The notes beneath the pieces are model-generated. The model saw only the letters and a program-made list of their open reading frames with translations, ran no database searches and was not told the DNA's origin. A stretch of DNA of 41,456 nucleotides from Lederbergia sp. NSJ-179 (GTDB lineage Bacteria > Bacillota > Bacilli > Bacillales > Bacillaceae_C). Positions 34,201 to 41,456 of the stretch are shown one piece after another; position 1 is the first letter of the stretch; each line of letters starts with the position of its first letter. The position numbers and the translations under genes are program-made. The stretch covers positions 1 to 41,456 of the forward strand of contig NZ_JALIFP010000036.1 in assembly GCF_022867885.1 (NCBI RefSeq), given 5' to 3'.

Positions 34201-35234
34201 GAAATCAATCTGTTGAAGTTACGTTTATTATGGCGGGAATGAGGCGAAGGCGTCAGCGTTGGATACTCGTTACTTGCTTACTTACAATCTTAACTTGCAT
34301 CCTTTGTTGTGCTATGCTTTTACTTGGAAACACCATTTACCCCATTGAAGAGGTCATTCGCTCACTTTCAGGAGAACAAATGGCAGGTGTTTCTTTTGCG
34401 GTGAATACGATCCGTCTTCCAAGAATGTTAGCGGGTCTTTTTGCAGGATTCGCCTTCGGTATTGGAGGATACATTTTTCAAACGATATTGCGAAATCCAC
34501 TTGCAAATCCAAACGTATTGGGGATTACATCTGGCTCCAGCGCTGCAGCCGTTTTATGTATCACTGTGTTTCATACAAGCAACACGGTTGTTTCTATCGC
34601 TTCAATCATTGCGGGTCTTATTACCGTAATCGCTATGTATGTATTATCTCGAGGAAAATCCTTTTCGATTGGTCGATTAATTCTTGTTGGAATAGGAATA
34701 CAGGCTATGCTTGATGCAATAATATCCTATCTTCTCTTAATTAGTGCACAACAAGATATTCCAGCAACGCTTAGATGGCTTAACGGCAGTCTCAATGGAG
34801 CTCAAATAGAAGAATTGCCCCCACTGATGATAACAGTTATAATCTTTACTTTTGTTCTTATCCTATTAGGAAAGCATTTAAATATGTTAGAACTTGGTGA
34901 GCATATGGCTTCTTCCTTAGGGGTCGCGACAGATAAGACGAGAATTTTGCTGATTGTATGTTCTGTCTTGTTAATTGCCATTGCAACAGCAACAACTGGT
35001 CCGATTGCCTTTGTCTCCTTTCTTGCAGGACCGATTGCGAATAGATTAGTCGGAGTTAGTTTCTCTAATATTGTGCCAGCAGGTCTTGTAGGTGCTAGCT
35101 TAGTTTTGCTGGCAGATTTAATTGGCCAGTTTGCTTTTGCGTACAGGTTTCCTGTAGGCGTCATAACGGGATTACTTGGAGCGCCCTATCTAATCTTGTT
35201 ATTAATCCGAATGAACCGAAAGGGAGAATTATAA
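34197..35234 (+). CDS. Iron-siderophore ABC transporter permease 2 (FecCD family)
   Basis: The partner FecCD subunit, 345 residues, with RLPRMLAGLFAGFAFGIGGY, LRNPLANPNVLGITSGSSAA and GPIAFVSFLAGPIANRLVG. Its ATG overlaps the previous stop by four bases (ATGA), so the two permeases are translationally coupled and should form a heterodimer, as in YfiZ-YfhA. Confidence 0.9.
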   Translation: MRNQSVEVTFIMAGMRRRRQRWILVTCLLTILTCILCCAMLLLGNTIYPIEEVIRSLSGEQMAGVSFAVNTIRLPRMLAGLFAGFAFGIGGYIFQTILRNPLANPNVLGITSGSSAAAVLCITVFHTSNTVVSIASIIAGLITVIAMYVLSRGKSFSIGRLILVGIGIQAMLDAIISYLLLISAQQDIPATLRWLNGSLNGAQIEELPPLMITVIIFTFVLILLGKHLNMLELGEHMASSLGVATDKTRILLIVCSVLLIAIATATTGPIAFVSFLAGPIANRLVGVSFSNIVPAGLVGASLVLLADLIGQFAFAYRFPVGVITGLLGAPYLILLLIRMNRKGEL

Positions 35235-36037
35235 TGAAAACAGTACATGGTTTTCGAGCCGAAAAGGTAATATCGGGCTATGACAATAAAACGATTATAC
35301 AAGGGATTGATCTTGAAATACCGAGTAATAAATTAAGTGTCATTATCGGGGCAAACGGTTGTGGGAAGTCCACGCTATTAAAAACACTAGCCAAACTTAT
35401 TAAGCCTTCATCCGGAGAAATTACACTTGATGGGAAAGTAATGAGCAAAATTCCACCGAAGCAACTAGCTAGAGTTCTAGGCATTTTACCTCAATCCCCT
35501 GTTGTTCCAGAAGGAATAACGGTAGCCGATTTAATTGGGCGGGGGCGATTCCCTCACCAGTCTTTGCTGAGTGGATGGTCGAAAAAGGACTATAAAGCCG
35601 TTGCGGAAGCGATGGAAATCATGAATATCACTGAATTTGCAAATCATGATATTGATGAGCTATCAGGAGGTCAAAGACAGCGTGTTTGGATTGCGATGGC
35701 TTTAGCGCAGCAGACGGATATTTTATTTCTTGATGAGCCAACCACTTTTCTAGATATCACGTATCAGGTGGAAATTTTAGATTTGCTCACAGACCTTAAT
35801 CGAAATTATGGCACGACCATTGTGATGGTTCTTCATGATATCAACCTATCAGCGCGCTATGCGGATTATATATTTGCACTTCAAAAAGGAAAACTTGTCG
35901 CACAAGGCGAGCCATCAGATATTATTACAAGTACATTAGTAAAAGATATTTTTGGACTTGATTGTACTGTGATTAATGACCCTATTTCAGCTACTCCTTT
36001 AGTTGTGCCAAAAGGCAGATATCACGTAAAAGCATAG
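35234..36037 (+). CDS. Iron-siderophore ABC transporter ATP-binding protein (FecE/FhuC type)
   Basis: A 267-residue ATPase with Walker A GANGCGKST (39-47), Q-loop near LPQSPVVPEG, signature LSGGQRQRVWIA, Walker B ILFLDEP and switch VLHDINLS. It overlaps the preceding gene by one base (TAATG). Related B. subtilis systems borrow the separate ATPase YusV; here the ATPase is in the operon. It should not serve the sugar importers of this window, which need MsmX-type ATPases. Confidence 0.92.
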   Translation: MKTVHGFRAEKVISGYDNKTIIQGIDLEIPSNKLSVIIGANGCGKSTLLKTLAKLIKPSSGEITLDGKVMSKIPPKQLARVLGILPQSPVVPEGITVADLIGRGRFPHQSLLSGWSKKDYKAVAEAMEIMNITEFANHDIDELSGGQRQRVWIAMALAQQTDILFLDEPTTFLDITYQVEILDLLTDLNRNYGTTIVMVLHDINLSARYADYIFALQKGKLVAQGEPSDIITSTLVKDIFGLDCTVINDPISATPLVVPKGRYHVKA

Positions 36038-36261
36038 TTTCTAGTTTTATCAATAAAAACTTCCAAGTTTGAAAACGCGTAAGAGCGAACCAGCATAGTT
36101 TTTTTATAGGGAAGATGTTTGTTTTGAATAAAGTCACAATGAAATACGGATAGACCCCCAATTTAATACTATTTTTATTATATTCGTTTCTTTATCAGAA
36201 TTGGATGGTAAAAAAATCTCACCTAAAAGGTAAAAATGCTTTTTTTAGAATCGTCTGTTTC

Positions 36262-37647
36262 TTAATTACCTACTTTTGCTTTCTTATACCCGTAGCTCAA
36301 ATAGATGACTAACCCAATTGCTAGCCAAATAGTAAAGCGGAGGATAGTAAACAAAGGAAGGCTGAATATTAATACAAGGGACCCCCCAATGCCAATAATA
36401 CCAACAAGCCATAAGGCAGGTACTTTAAATATTCTTGGTTCATCTGGTCGAGTATAACGCAAAATAATGACGCTTACAGTAGTTAAAGCAAAAGCTGTTA
36501 ATCCTCCAATATTTGCGAATTCCGCTAATTCCCCAATGGATAGGAAACCGGATAAAATAATGCCTGTAGCAATCACAATAATGGTAGAAAGTACTGGAAC
36601 CCCAGTTTTCTTCCTTGTTTGAGCAATTCGTTCCGGAAGAAGTCCATCACGACTCATCGCAAATAAAACGCGTGTTGCACTTGTCGTATTTGCAATCATC
36701 GTGGCTAATAAACCAAAAATAACCGCTACCGCTACAATAGCCCCTCCCCATTGAATCCCTACTTGCTGAAGTGCAAAGACGGTCGGGTCTGGTACATCTA
36801 ATTTCGTATAAGGAACCATACCAGTAAGGACCAGTGCAACAAGTGCATAGATTACCGTTAAGACAGTAAGCCCTCCAATTAGTGCCTTGGGAATGGATTT
36901 TTGTGGGTTTTTCACCTCTTCCAATACGGTAGTGACCCCGTCAAATCCTGTAAATGCAAAGAAAACCAATGCTGCTCCCGTCATCACTCCGGACCAGCCA
37001 AATGGAGTAAGGGGGTTCCAGTTAATAGGCGTAATGTTAAAAGACCCAATAACAACAAAGAGCAAAATGGCTCCTACTTTTGCAAGCGTAAACAAAGTGT
37101 TCGTTTTTCCCACATTTTTAATTCCACTTAGCGTAACCCATGCAACAATTAACCATCCTACAACTGCTGGAAGATTAACAACTCCCTGATGAGCGATATC
37201 TTTCGTCAATATTTCGGGTAGGTGGATACCTATAGATTGAAGAAATGAGTTCGCATATCCACTCCATCCAACTGCTACAGTGCTTGCTACAACTGTAAAT
37301 TCTAATAATAAATCCCAACCAATGATCCAGGCAATAATTTCACCAAGCGCTATATATGAATACGTATAAGCGCTTCCTGCAACAGGCGCCATGGAAGCAA
37401 ATTCCACATAGGCTAGTCCGACGGAGATGGTTACCATACCTCCAATTAGGAAAGAAAAAATAACTCCTGGACCAGCATGTAAAGCAGCAGTGGTACCTGG
37501 TAATACGAAAATACCTGCTCCTATTGTTGCTCCTAACACATAGAGCAATAATTGCCATGAATTCAATTCTCTCTTAAGTTTAAACTGTTCATTTTCAGTC
37601 ATTTTTTTGGCCTGTGCAATTGATTTTTTCCTTAGAAATTTAGTCAA
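36262..37647 (-). CDS. APC-family amino acid permease (cationic amino acid transporter type)
   Basis: A permease of about 461 residues with twelve or more membrane segments. The family motif GATIGAGIFVLPG is in segment 1, with FFAFTGFDGVTTVLEEVKNP and ATRVLFAMSRDGLLPE later. It resembles YfnA/CAT-type transporters. I chose the TTG at 37647, seven bases after GGAG, which matches the usual length; a start at 37680 would include that ribosome site. It is monocistronic. The 290 bases upstream (37648-37938) hold no T-box, lysine or SAM riboswitch that I can recognise. Confidence 0.88.
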   Translation of the reverse strand: MTKFLRKKSIAQAKKMTENEQFKLKRELNSWQLLLYVLGATIGAGIFVLPGTTAALHAGPGVIFSFLIGGMVTISVGLAYVEFASMAPVAGSAYTYSYIALGEIIAWIIGWDLLLEFTVVASTVAVGWSGYANSFLQSIGIHLPEILTKDIAHQGVVNLPAVVGWLIVAWVTLSGIKNVGKTNTLFTLAKVGAILLFVVIGSFNITPINWNPLTPFGWSGVMTGAALVFFAFTGFDGVTTVLEEVKNPQKSIPKALIGGLTVLTVIYALVALVLTGMVPYTKLDVPDPTVFALQQVGIQWGGAIVAVAVIFGLLATMIANTTSATRVLFAMSRDGLLPERIAQTRKKTGVPVLSTIIVIATGIILSGFLSIGELAEFANIGGLTAFALTTVSVIILRYTRPDEPRIFKVPALWLVGIIGIGGSLVLIFSLPLFTILRFTIWLAIGLVIYLSYGYKKAKVGN

Positions 37648-37938
37648 AAAACCAGCTCCTTCAAAACCAAAATTTACCATATAAAGATATAATATATCTT
37701 AGAAATTTTGAAGTAAAGTGTAAACCAGTCGTTTTATTCGACCCTACGCTGGCAACGGTCTAGCTACTACAGTAGACACTCCAGTTTTTCGGTCTCTGAA
37801 GAACACATCAAGGGGCAGGGGTTACTGGCGCTACTCCAATCCCAATCCTTCCAGACCCATTGTGCACAAAAATTAGAAATGCGTTTGATTATGGGTTACA
37901 ATTTAAAATAGATTTATATTTTGAAAGGGGAATGGGTT

Positions 37939-38922
37939 ATGACAGATCGTAAAATTAAATGGGGGATTATGGGAGCGGGGAATATAGCCCGTAAATTTGC
38001 TTCCGACTTAGTTCAATCAGATAATGCCGAACTGGTAGCGGTTGCGTCTAGAACAGAAGGAAAGGCGGCAACATTTGCAAACGAATTCAATATCCCACGT
38101 ACCTATGATCGTTATGAGCAGTTTGTGCAAGATCAGGATGTAGAGATTGTGTATATTGGCACATTACATACACAGCATAAAGCTTGTGCGCTACAGTGCC
38201 TGAATGCAGGGAAAGCCGTTTTATGTGAGAAGCCCTTTACAATGAATGCGGAAGAGGCGGAGGAATTAATTCAGGTGGCTCGAGAAAATAACACATTTTT
38301 GATGGAAGCGATGTGGACACGTTATTTACCTGCCATTATCCAGGCGAGAAAATGGATAGAAGAAGGAAAAATTGGGGAAGTGAACATGCTGACAGCTAAT
38401 TTTGGTTTTGATGTGGGCTGGTCCCCTCAAAGCCGCTTACTTGATAAGAGGCTGGGTGGCGGGGCTATGTTAGATGCAGGTATCTATCCGATTTCATTTG
38501 CTTCAATGATTTTCGGAAGGCAACCCACTTCTATTAAAAGTAGCGCCTATATAGGAGAAACGGGTGTCGATGAACGCTTTTCTGCCCTATTCGAATATCC
38601 TGATGGAAAAACCGCGATGTTGAACGCAAGTGTGCGATTAAATTTAGGGAATAATGATGCCTTTATTTATGGGACAGATGGATATATTCATTTACCAAAT
38701 TTCCTTTTTGGGGATGGAGCCATTTTACATCGTCCTTCGGCAGAAAAGGAAGAGTTTAAAGATGAACGCAAGCTGCAAGGCTATATTTTTGAGGCGGAAG
38801 AAGCGATGAACTGTCTCCGAGCTGGACGAATAGAAAGTTCAGTGATGCCACTAAATGAAACACTTGATATTATGAAAACAATGGATACACTTCGTAAACA
38901 ATGGGGCTTGGAATACTCGTAA
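37939..38922 (+). CDS. Gfo/Idh/MocA-family NAD(P)-dependent oxidoreductase
   Basis: A 327-residue dehydrogenase with an N-terminal Rossmann fold (GIMGAGNIARKF), the family Lys in CEKPFTMN, and the C-terminal substrate domain (RLGGGAMLDAGIYPISFAS). Members oxidise or reduce sugars, inositols and diols; the GGGAMLDAGIYP type is often annotated as a dihydrodiol-dehydrogenase-like sugar dehydrogenase. The substrate is unknown. AAAGGGG lies 8 bases before the ATG at 37939. A role in metabolism of sugars released by the glycan locus is possible but only by proximity. Confidence 0.85.
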   Translation: MTDRKIKWGIMGAGNIARKFASDLVQSDNAELVAVASRTEGKAATFANEFNIPRTYDRYEQFVQDQDVEIVYIGTLHTQHKACALQCLNAGKAVLCEKPFTMNAEEAEELIQVARENNTFLMEAMWTRYLPAIIQARKWIEEGKIGEVNMLTANFGFDVGWSPQSRLLDKRLGGGAMLDAGIYPISFASMIFGRQPTSIKSSAYIGETGVDERFSALFEYPDGKTAMLNASVRLNLGNNDAFIYGTDGYIHLPNFLFGDGAILHRPSAEKEEFKDERKLQGYIFEAEEAMNCLRAGRIESSVMPLNETLDIMKTMDTLRKQWGLEYS

Positions 38923-38931
38923 GCCCAAAGG

Positions 38932-38971
38932 GGGACAGTCCCACTAAGTTAATCAGATAGAGGACTGTCCC
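38932..38971. repeat. Inverted repeat GGGACAGTCC / GGACTGTCCC
   Basis: Two perfect complementary 10-mers (38932-38941 and 38962-38971) separated by 20 bases follow the oxidoreductase stop. There is no T-run, but it could act as a terminator or mRNA-stabilising hairpin. Each arm is itself nearly palindromic. Confidence 0.5.
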
Positions 38972-39035
38972 TCTATCAAAGCTGTTGAATACACAAGAGA
39001 AGTTCAACGTAAATACGTGACAGGGGGAGTTTTTA

Positions 39036-39605
39036 GTGAGCCGATCCGTCCCGATTATATTCTTGATACCTATGATTTTGCTTGCCGCCTGTCATGCATC
39101 TTCTACTATTGATCGAAGTGAATTGGATTAGTACAAGGTGCGCCATACAAGGGATGAGACAACTCAAGATGATTTTGTTTTTCGGCTTGTTAGTGAAAAG
39201 GAAGAATATCGAGAAGGAGAAAAAGTGAAGCTCTATGGAGAAATAGAATATATTGGGGAAAAGGAAGAGGTCACAATTGTTCATTCCTCGTCTGCGATTC
39301 TAATTTCATTGGAAGAGAAGATACGTGGCTACCACATTGATGGTATCGTGCAGGACATTGGTGTTACAACCACCCTAAAAAAAGGAGAACCCTATCGAGA
39401 AAATTATGTGAAGAGCAGGGGATCCGGGCCGGAAGAAGACCCCTCATATAAAATTTTTATGGAGGACTTTCTGAAAAGAGATGACTTCCCTGCTGGCTAT
39501 TACGTGGCGAAAGGCTATACAGATTTCTTTGCGAAGTCAGGGGAAGTGGGAGAACATGTCAACATAGAAGCAAATGTCGATTTTAAAGTGCTGGAAAACG
39601 ACTGA
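39036..39605 (+). pseudogene. Lipoprotein gene with an in-frame TAG at codon 32
   Basis: GTG at 39036, six bases after GGGGGAG, starts a lipoprotein signal peptide (SVPIIFLIPMILLAAC, lipid on Cys19). TAG at 39129-39131 then interrupts the frame, which continues without a shift for another 157 codons (YKVRHTRDETTQDDFVFRLV and on) to the stop at 39603-39605. The mature part is a small beta-rich domain (REGEKVKLYGEIEYIG) of the Ig/BsuPI-like kind common in Bacillus lipoproteins; function unknown. As annotated automatically it would appear as a 155-residue cytosolic protein starting at GTG 39138. It is a nonsense-mutated gene, unless the stop is suppressed or a sequence error. Confidence 0.75.
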
Positions 39606-39606
39606 G

Positions 39607-39630
39607 GGGCAGCTTGAGCTGCCCTGTTTT
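39607..39630 (+). terminator. Rho-independent terminator
   Basis: GGGCAGC, loop TTGA, GCTGCCC, then TGTTTT, directly after the lipoprotein stop. It may also serve the convergent coiled-coil gene in part. Confidence 0.75.
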
Positions 39631-39694
39631 AGTGAGCGAAGGTAATTTTGCCGCAAGAATCCCGATATTCCTAAAATGAGGACCAGTTCTCTAT

Positions 39695-41116
39695 TTATAT
39701 TAATTCACATCTTTGCAGGGTGAGATAGGTGTTCGTTGAGATGAGATCCTTGCTGTCCTTTTTTAAGACATTGACAAATGGTTGTTTTTTTTCAACATGA
39801 TCCCATATCCCATGCGGCACATGACGTTCACAAATGAGAGTGATTTCAGAGCGGCTGATTTTCCCTTTTAAAATTTCATAGCTTTCTTCATAGGGATTAT
39901 GGGTTTCTACTAAACAACCATGCTGCTCCAGCCTCTTTTTATACTCACTTAAGAATCGAGAACCGATGATTAATACCTTAAACGGACCAAAATAAGCGTA
40001 TTCCTTTGATGGTTTGCTTTTTGACACTTGTTTTTCCGGTTTATCAATCGGTTTGTTTGAACTTACTGGGTAGCATACAGTAATGGATGCCTTCCCTTCT
40101 TGAACCGTTGCTTTTACTGGTGTGTCTACTTTCAGTTCGTGTTTGCTAAGATTTTCCTTAACAGGGTATATTTGAGTACAATCATTCTCAGTAATATCGA
40201 CAAAAATCCACTCGTTATTCTCCTGATTTAAATACCCAAGCCTTTCAGCCGTATGACGGGTGTGTTTGTTTTGTATCTTATATAAATACTCGCGCTTTCT
40301 TAAATGATAGTTTAGTAAATTGACACGTCGCATATACAGATAAAATACGTTATTGCGGCCACGATAAAAATGCTGAAGATTCTCTGTTGAAATAAAACCT
40401 TCAAGCAACGTAAGTAAGTCCGGCAGATGATCACTTGTCATATGCTGCTTCATATATTTCATCAAATACATTGGATTTTTAGCCGTTTGATCTTTAATAT
40501 TTCGGTAAATTTGTACTTCCTTTTGCAAATGGTTGACTTCTTGCTTTAGATGACCATACTCTTCATGCGACAGTAACTCATAGTTCTTTAGCTTATGACG
40601 CAAAGAAGCATTGGAGTCTTTCAGTTGCTTGACTTGATTAGAAAGCTCTAACATTTTCTTTCCAGCCTTTAGCCCTTGTTCCTTCTCCGCTCGCATTTGA
40701 GTAATCTTGTGTGCTAAGTTTGCTCTTTTTGCTTGTTCCTCTGCAACTATTTCCTTAAGTTTCCGTACCTCTTCTTTAAGACGCTCCATTTCGGAAAGTT
40801 GCTCCGTTATGTTCCAATTGTCATATTTCAATTTCTTAATTGTTTCCTCGGATTGTTTTACTTTCTGTTTTAGCTCCTTAACGGCTTGTCTTTCCTGCAT
40901 TAATTTTTTTTGTAAATTTTGTACTTCCTTTTTTTGCTTTTTGCGAAGCTTTTTCTCTTTTTCCAATTGATCCAATGGTGCAACAGGGGAGGGGGTTGCT
41001 TGCTTGTGGTGTGTTTCTTTTGTCTGCTTCATGAATTGGGCCATTAATTTTTCCTTTTGTTTTTGCCTCTGATTCCTTATCTTTTCCTGATGTTCCTGCA
41101 CTATTTTAATATTCAC
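39695..41116 (-). CDS. Long coiled-coil protein with a DUF2325-like C-terminal domain
   Basis: A 473-residue soluble protein. Residues about 10-215 are a highly charged Lys/Gln/Glu-rich coiled coil (QNLQKKLMQERQAVKELKQK, LSEMERLKEEVRKLK). A middle region (about 220-340) carries aromatic and basic residues (FYRGRNNVFYLYMRRVNLL). The last 90 residues (FKVLIIGSRFLSEYKKRLEQ, then RSEITLICERHVPHGIWDHV) resemble DUF2325, a small Rossmann-like domain. No signal peptide or membrane segment. Function unknown; a scaffold or nucleic-acid-linked role would be a guess. GTG at 41116 lies 6 bases after GGGGAGGGG, better supported than the TTG at 41170. Confidence 0.75.
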   Translation of the reverse strand: MNIKIVQEHQEKIRNQRQKQKEKLMAQFMKQTKETHHKQATPSPVAPLDQLEKEKKLRKKQKKEVQNLQKKLMQERQAVKELKQKVKQSEETIKKLKYDNWNITEQLSEMERLKEEVRKLKEIVAEEQAKRANLAHKITQMRAEKEQGLKAGKKMLELSNQVKQLKDSNASLRHKLKNYELLSHEEYGHLKQEVNHLQKEVQIYRNIKDQTAKNPMYLMKYMKQHMTSDHLPDLLTLLEGFISTENLQHFYRGRNNVFYLYMRRVNLLNYHLRKREYLYKIQNKHTRHTAERLGYLNQENNEWIFVDITENDCTQIYPVKENLSKHELKVDTPVKATVQEGKASITVCYPVSSNKPIDKPEKQVSKSKPSKEYAYFGPFKVLIIGSRFLSEYKKRLEQHGCLVETHNPYEESYEILKGKISRSEITLICERHVPHGIWDHVEKKQPFVNVLKKDSKDLISTNTYLTLQRCELI

Positions 41117-41456
41117 CTGCTTCCCCTCCCCTAGGTTATAAAAATATTCACTTATTTTATCGTGGAACAATGCGATATTTGTATAATATAACTGTACATG
41201 TTTTATAGGGATAATGCCAGTGAAGAAAAGGGGATAAAGGAGTGCACCATCTTACTAACTCAAGTTTCGGAGTAAAAAAATACTCATAACTCCTTGCCAT
41301 ACTTGGCTTTTGATTGAAAAAAATATTAAGTAAACACACCAAATTCTACTGAAAATGAAAAATCTAATTCCCGTATGCTACAATTTTTCACACAAGCAAA
41401 GATTGGGACATTCCTGCATCAAGCTAATATACGCAAGGAAAAAGGGTTCTCACCAC
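41117..41456. other. Right-end noncoding region
   Basis: It contains the ribosome site of the coiled-coil gene and AT-rich upstream DNA. No further gene, RNA or repeat is supported before the window ends. Confidence 0.5.

Noticed and set aside
33726-34208. 160-codon minus-strand frame within the FecCD permease genes
   Set aside because: It lies opposite a strongly supported membrane protein gene; its Pro/Ser/Asn-rich translation is typical of an antisense shadow.
37648-37938. Possible riboswitch or T-box in front of the amino-acid permease
   Set aside because: No T-box AGGGTGGTACCGCG core, no recognisable lysine or SAM element, and no terminator/antiterminator pair could be found by eye.
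1-41456. Prophage, integrated plasmid or tRNA-adjacent island
   Set aside because: No integrase, phage structural gene, tRNA or matching attachment repeats were seen; only a single IS end at the left edge.

Overview
The window is AT-rich, low-GC Gram-positive DNA, most likely from the Bacillaceae. Evidence is the strong GGAGG-type ribosome sites, frequent TTG/GTG starts, lipobox lipoproteins, a match to the CcpA cre consensus, a Fur box and the gene families present. The species cannot be named from the sequence.

Layout. (1) 1-1200 is a scrap zone: the end of an IS3-type insertion sequence, two broken small genes, a three-repeat CRISPR-like array and the tail of a TasA/camelysin-like gene. 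(2) 1202-1963 (minus) is a PgeF/YlmD-type enzyme. (3) 2214-28022 is a large glycan-use locus. It has an ArsR-type regulator with an unusual C-terminal domain, a dead sulfatase, an intracellular GH43, a GntR-LacI-type regulator, and two gene sets that each look like an operon. Set A (6392-19689) holds a CUT1 sugar-binding lipoprotein, two permeases, a GH43 lipoprotein, a GH2, a PHP-domain hydrolase and a 1373-residue secreted GH43 with four CBM6-like modules and a FIMAH-like tail. Set B (20016-28022) holds an LplA-type binding lipoprotein, two permeases, two sulfatases without signal peptides and another GH43. (4) 28486-29115 is a FAH-family enzyme. (5) 29606-31797 (minus) is a UvrD-like helicase broken by one frameshift. 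(6) 32115-36037 is a Fur-controlled siderophore importer. (7) Last come an amino-acid permease, a Gfo/Idh/MocA oxidoreductase, a lipoprotein gene with an in-frame stop, and a coiled-coil protein.

How the locus may work (inference). Surface and secreted GH43 enzymes bind and trim a branched, probably arabinose- or xylose-containing and partly sulfated polysaccharide. Two importers take up the pieces, powered by an ATPase encoded elsewhere. Cytoplasmic GH43, GH2, PHP and sulfatase enzymes then finish the breakdown. Desulfation would happen inside the cell, because neither sulfatase has an export signal. An 18-bp perfect palindrome in front of set A, with half-sites in front of both regulator genes, is the best candidate for the local operator.

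The most notable points are the intracellular-sulfatase glycan locus, three CBM6 modules that appear inserted within a lectin-like domain, the palindromic operator, the CRISPR-like remnant, and repeated single-base frameshifts in A/T runs that could be real decay or assembly error.
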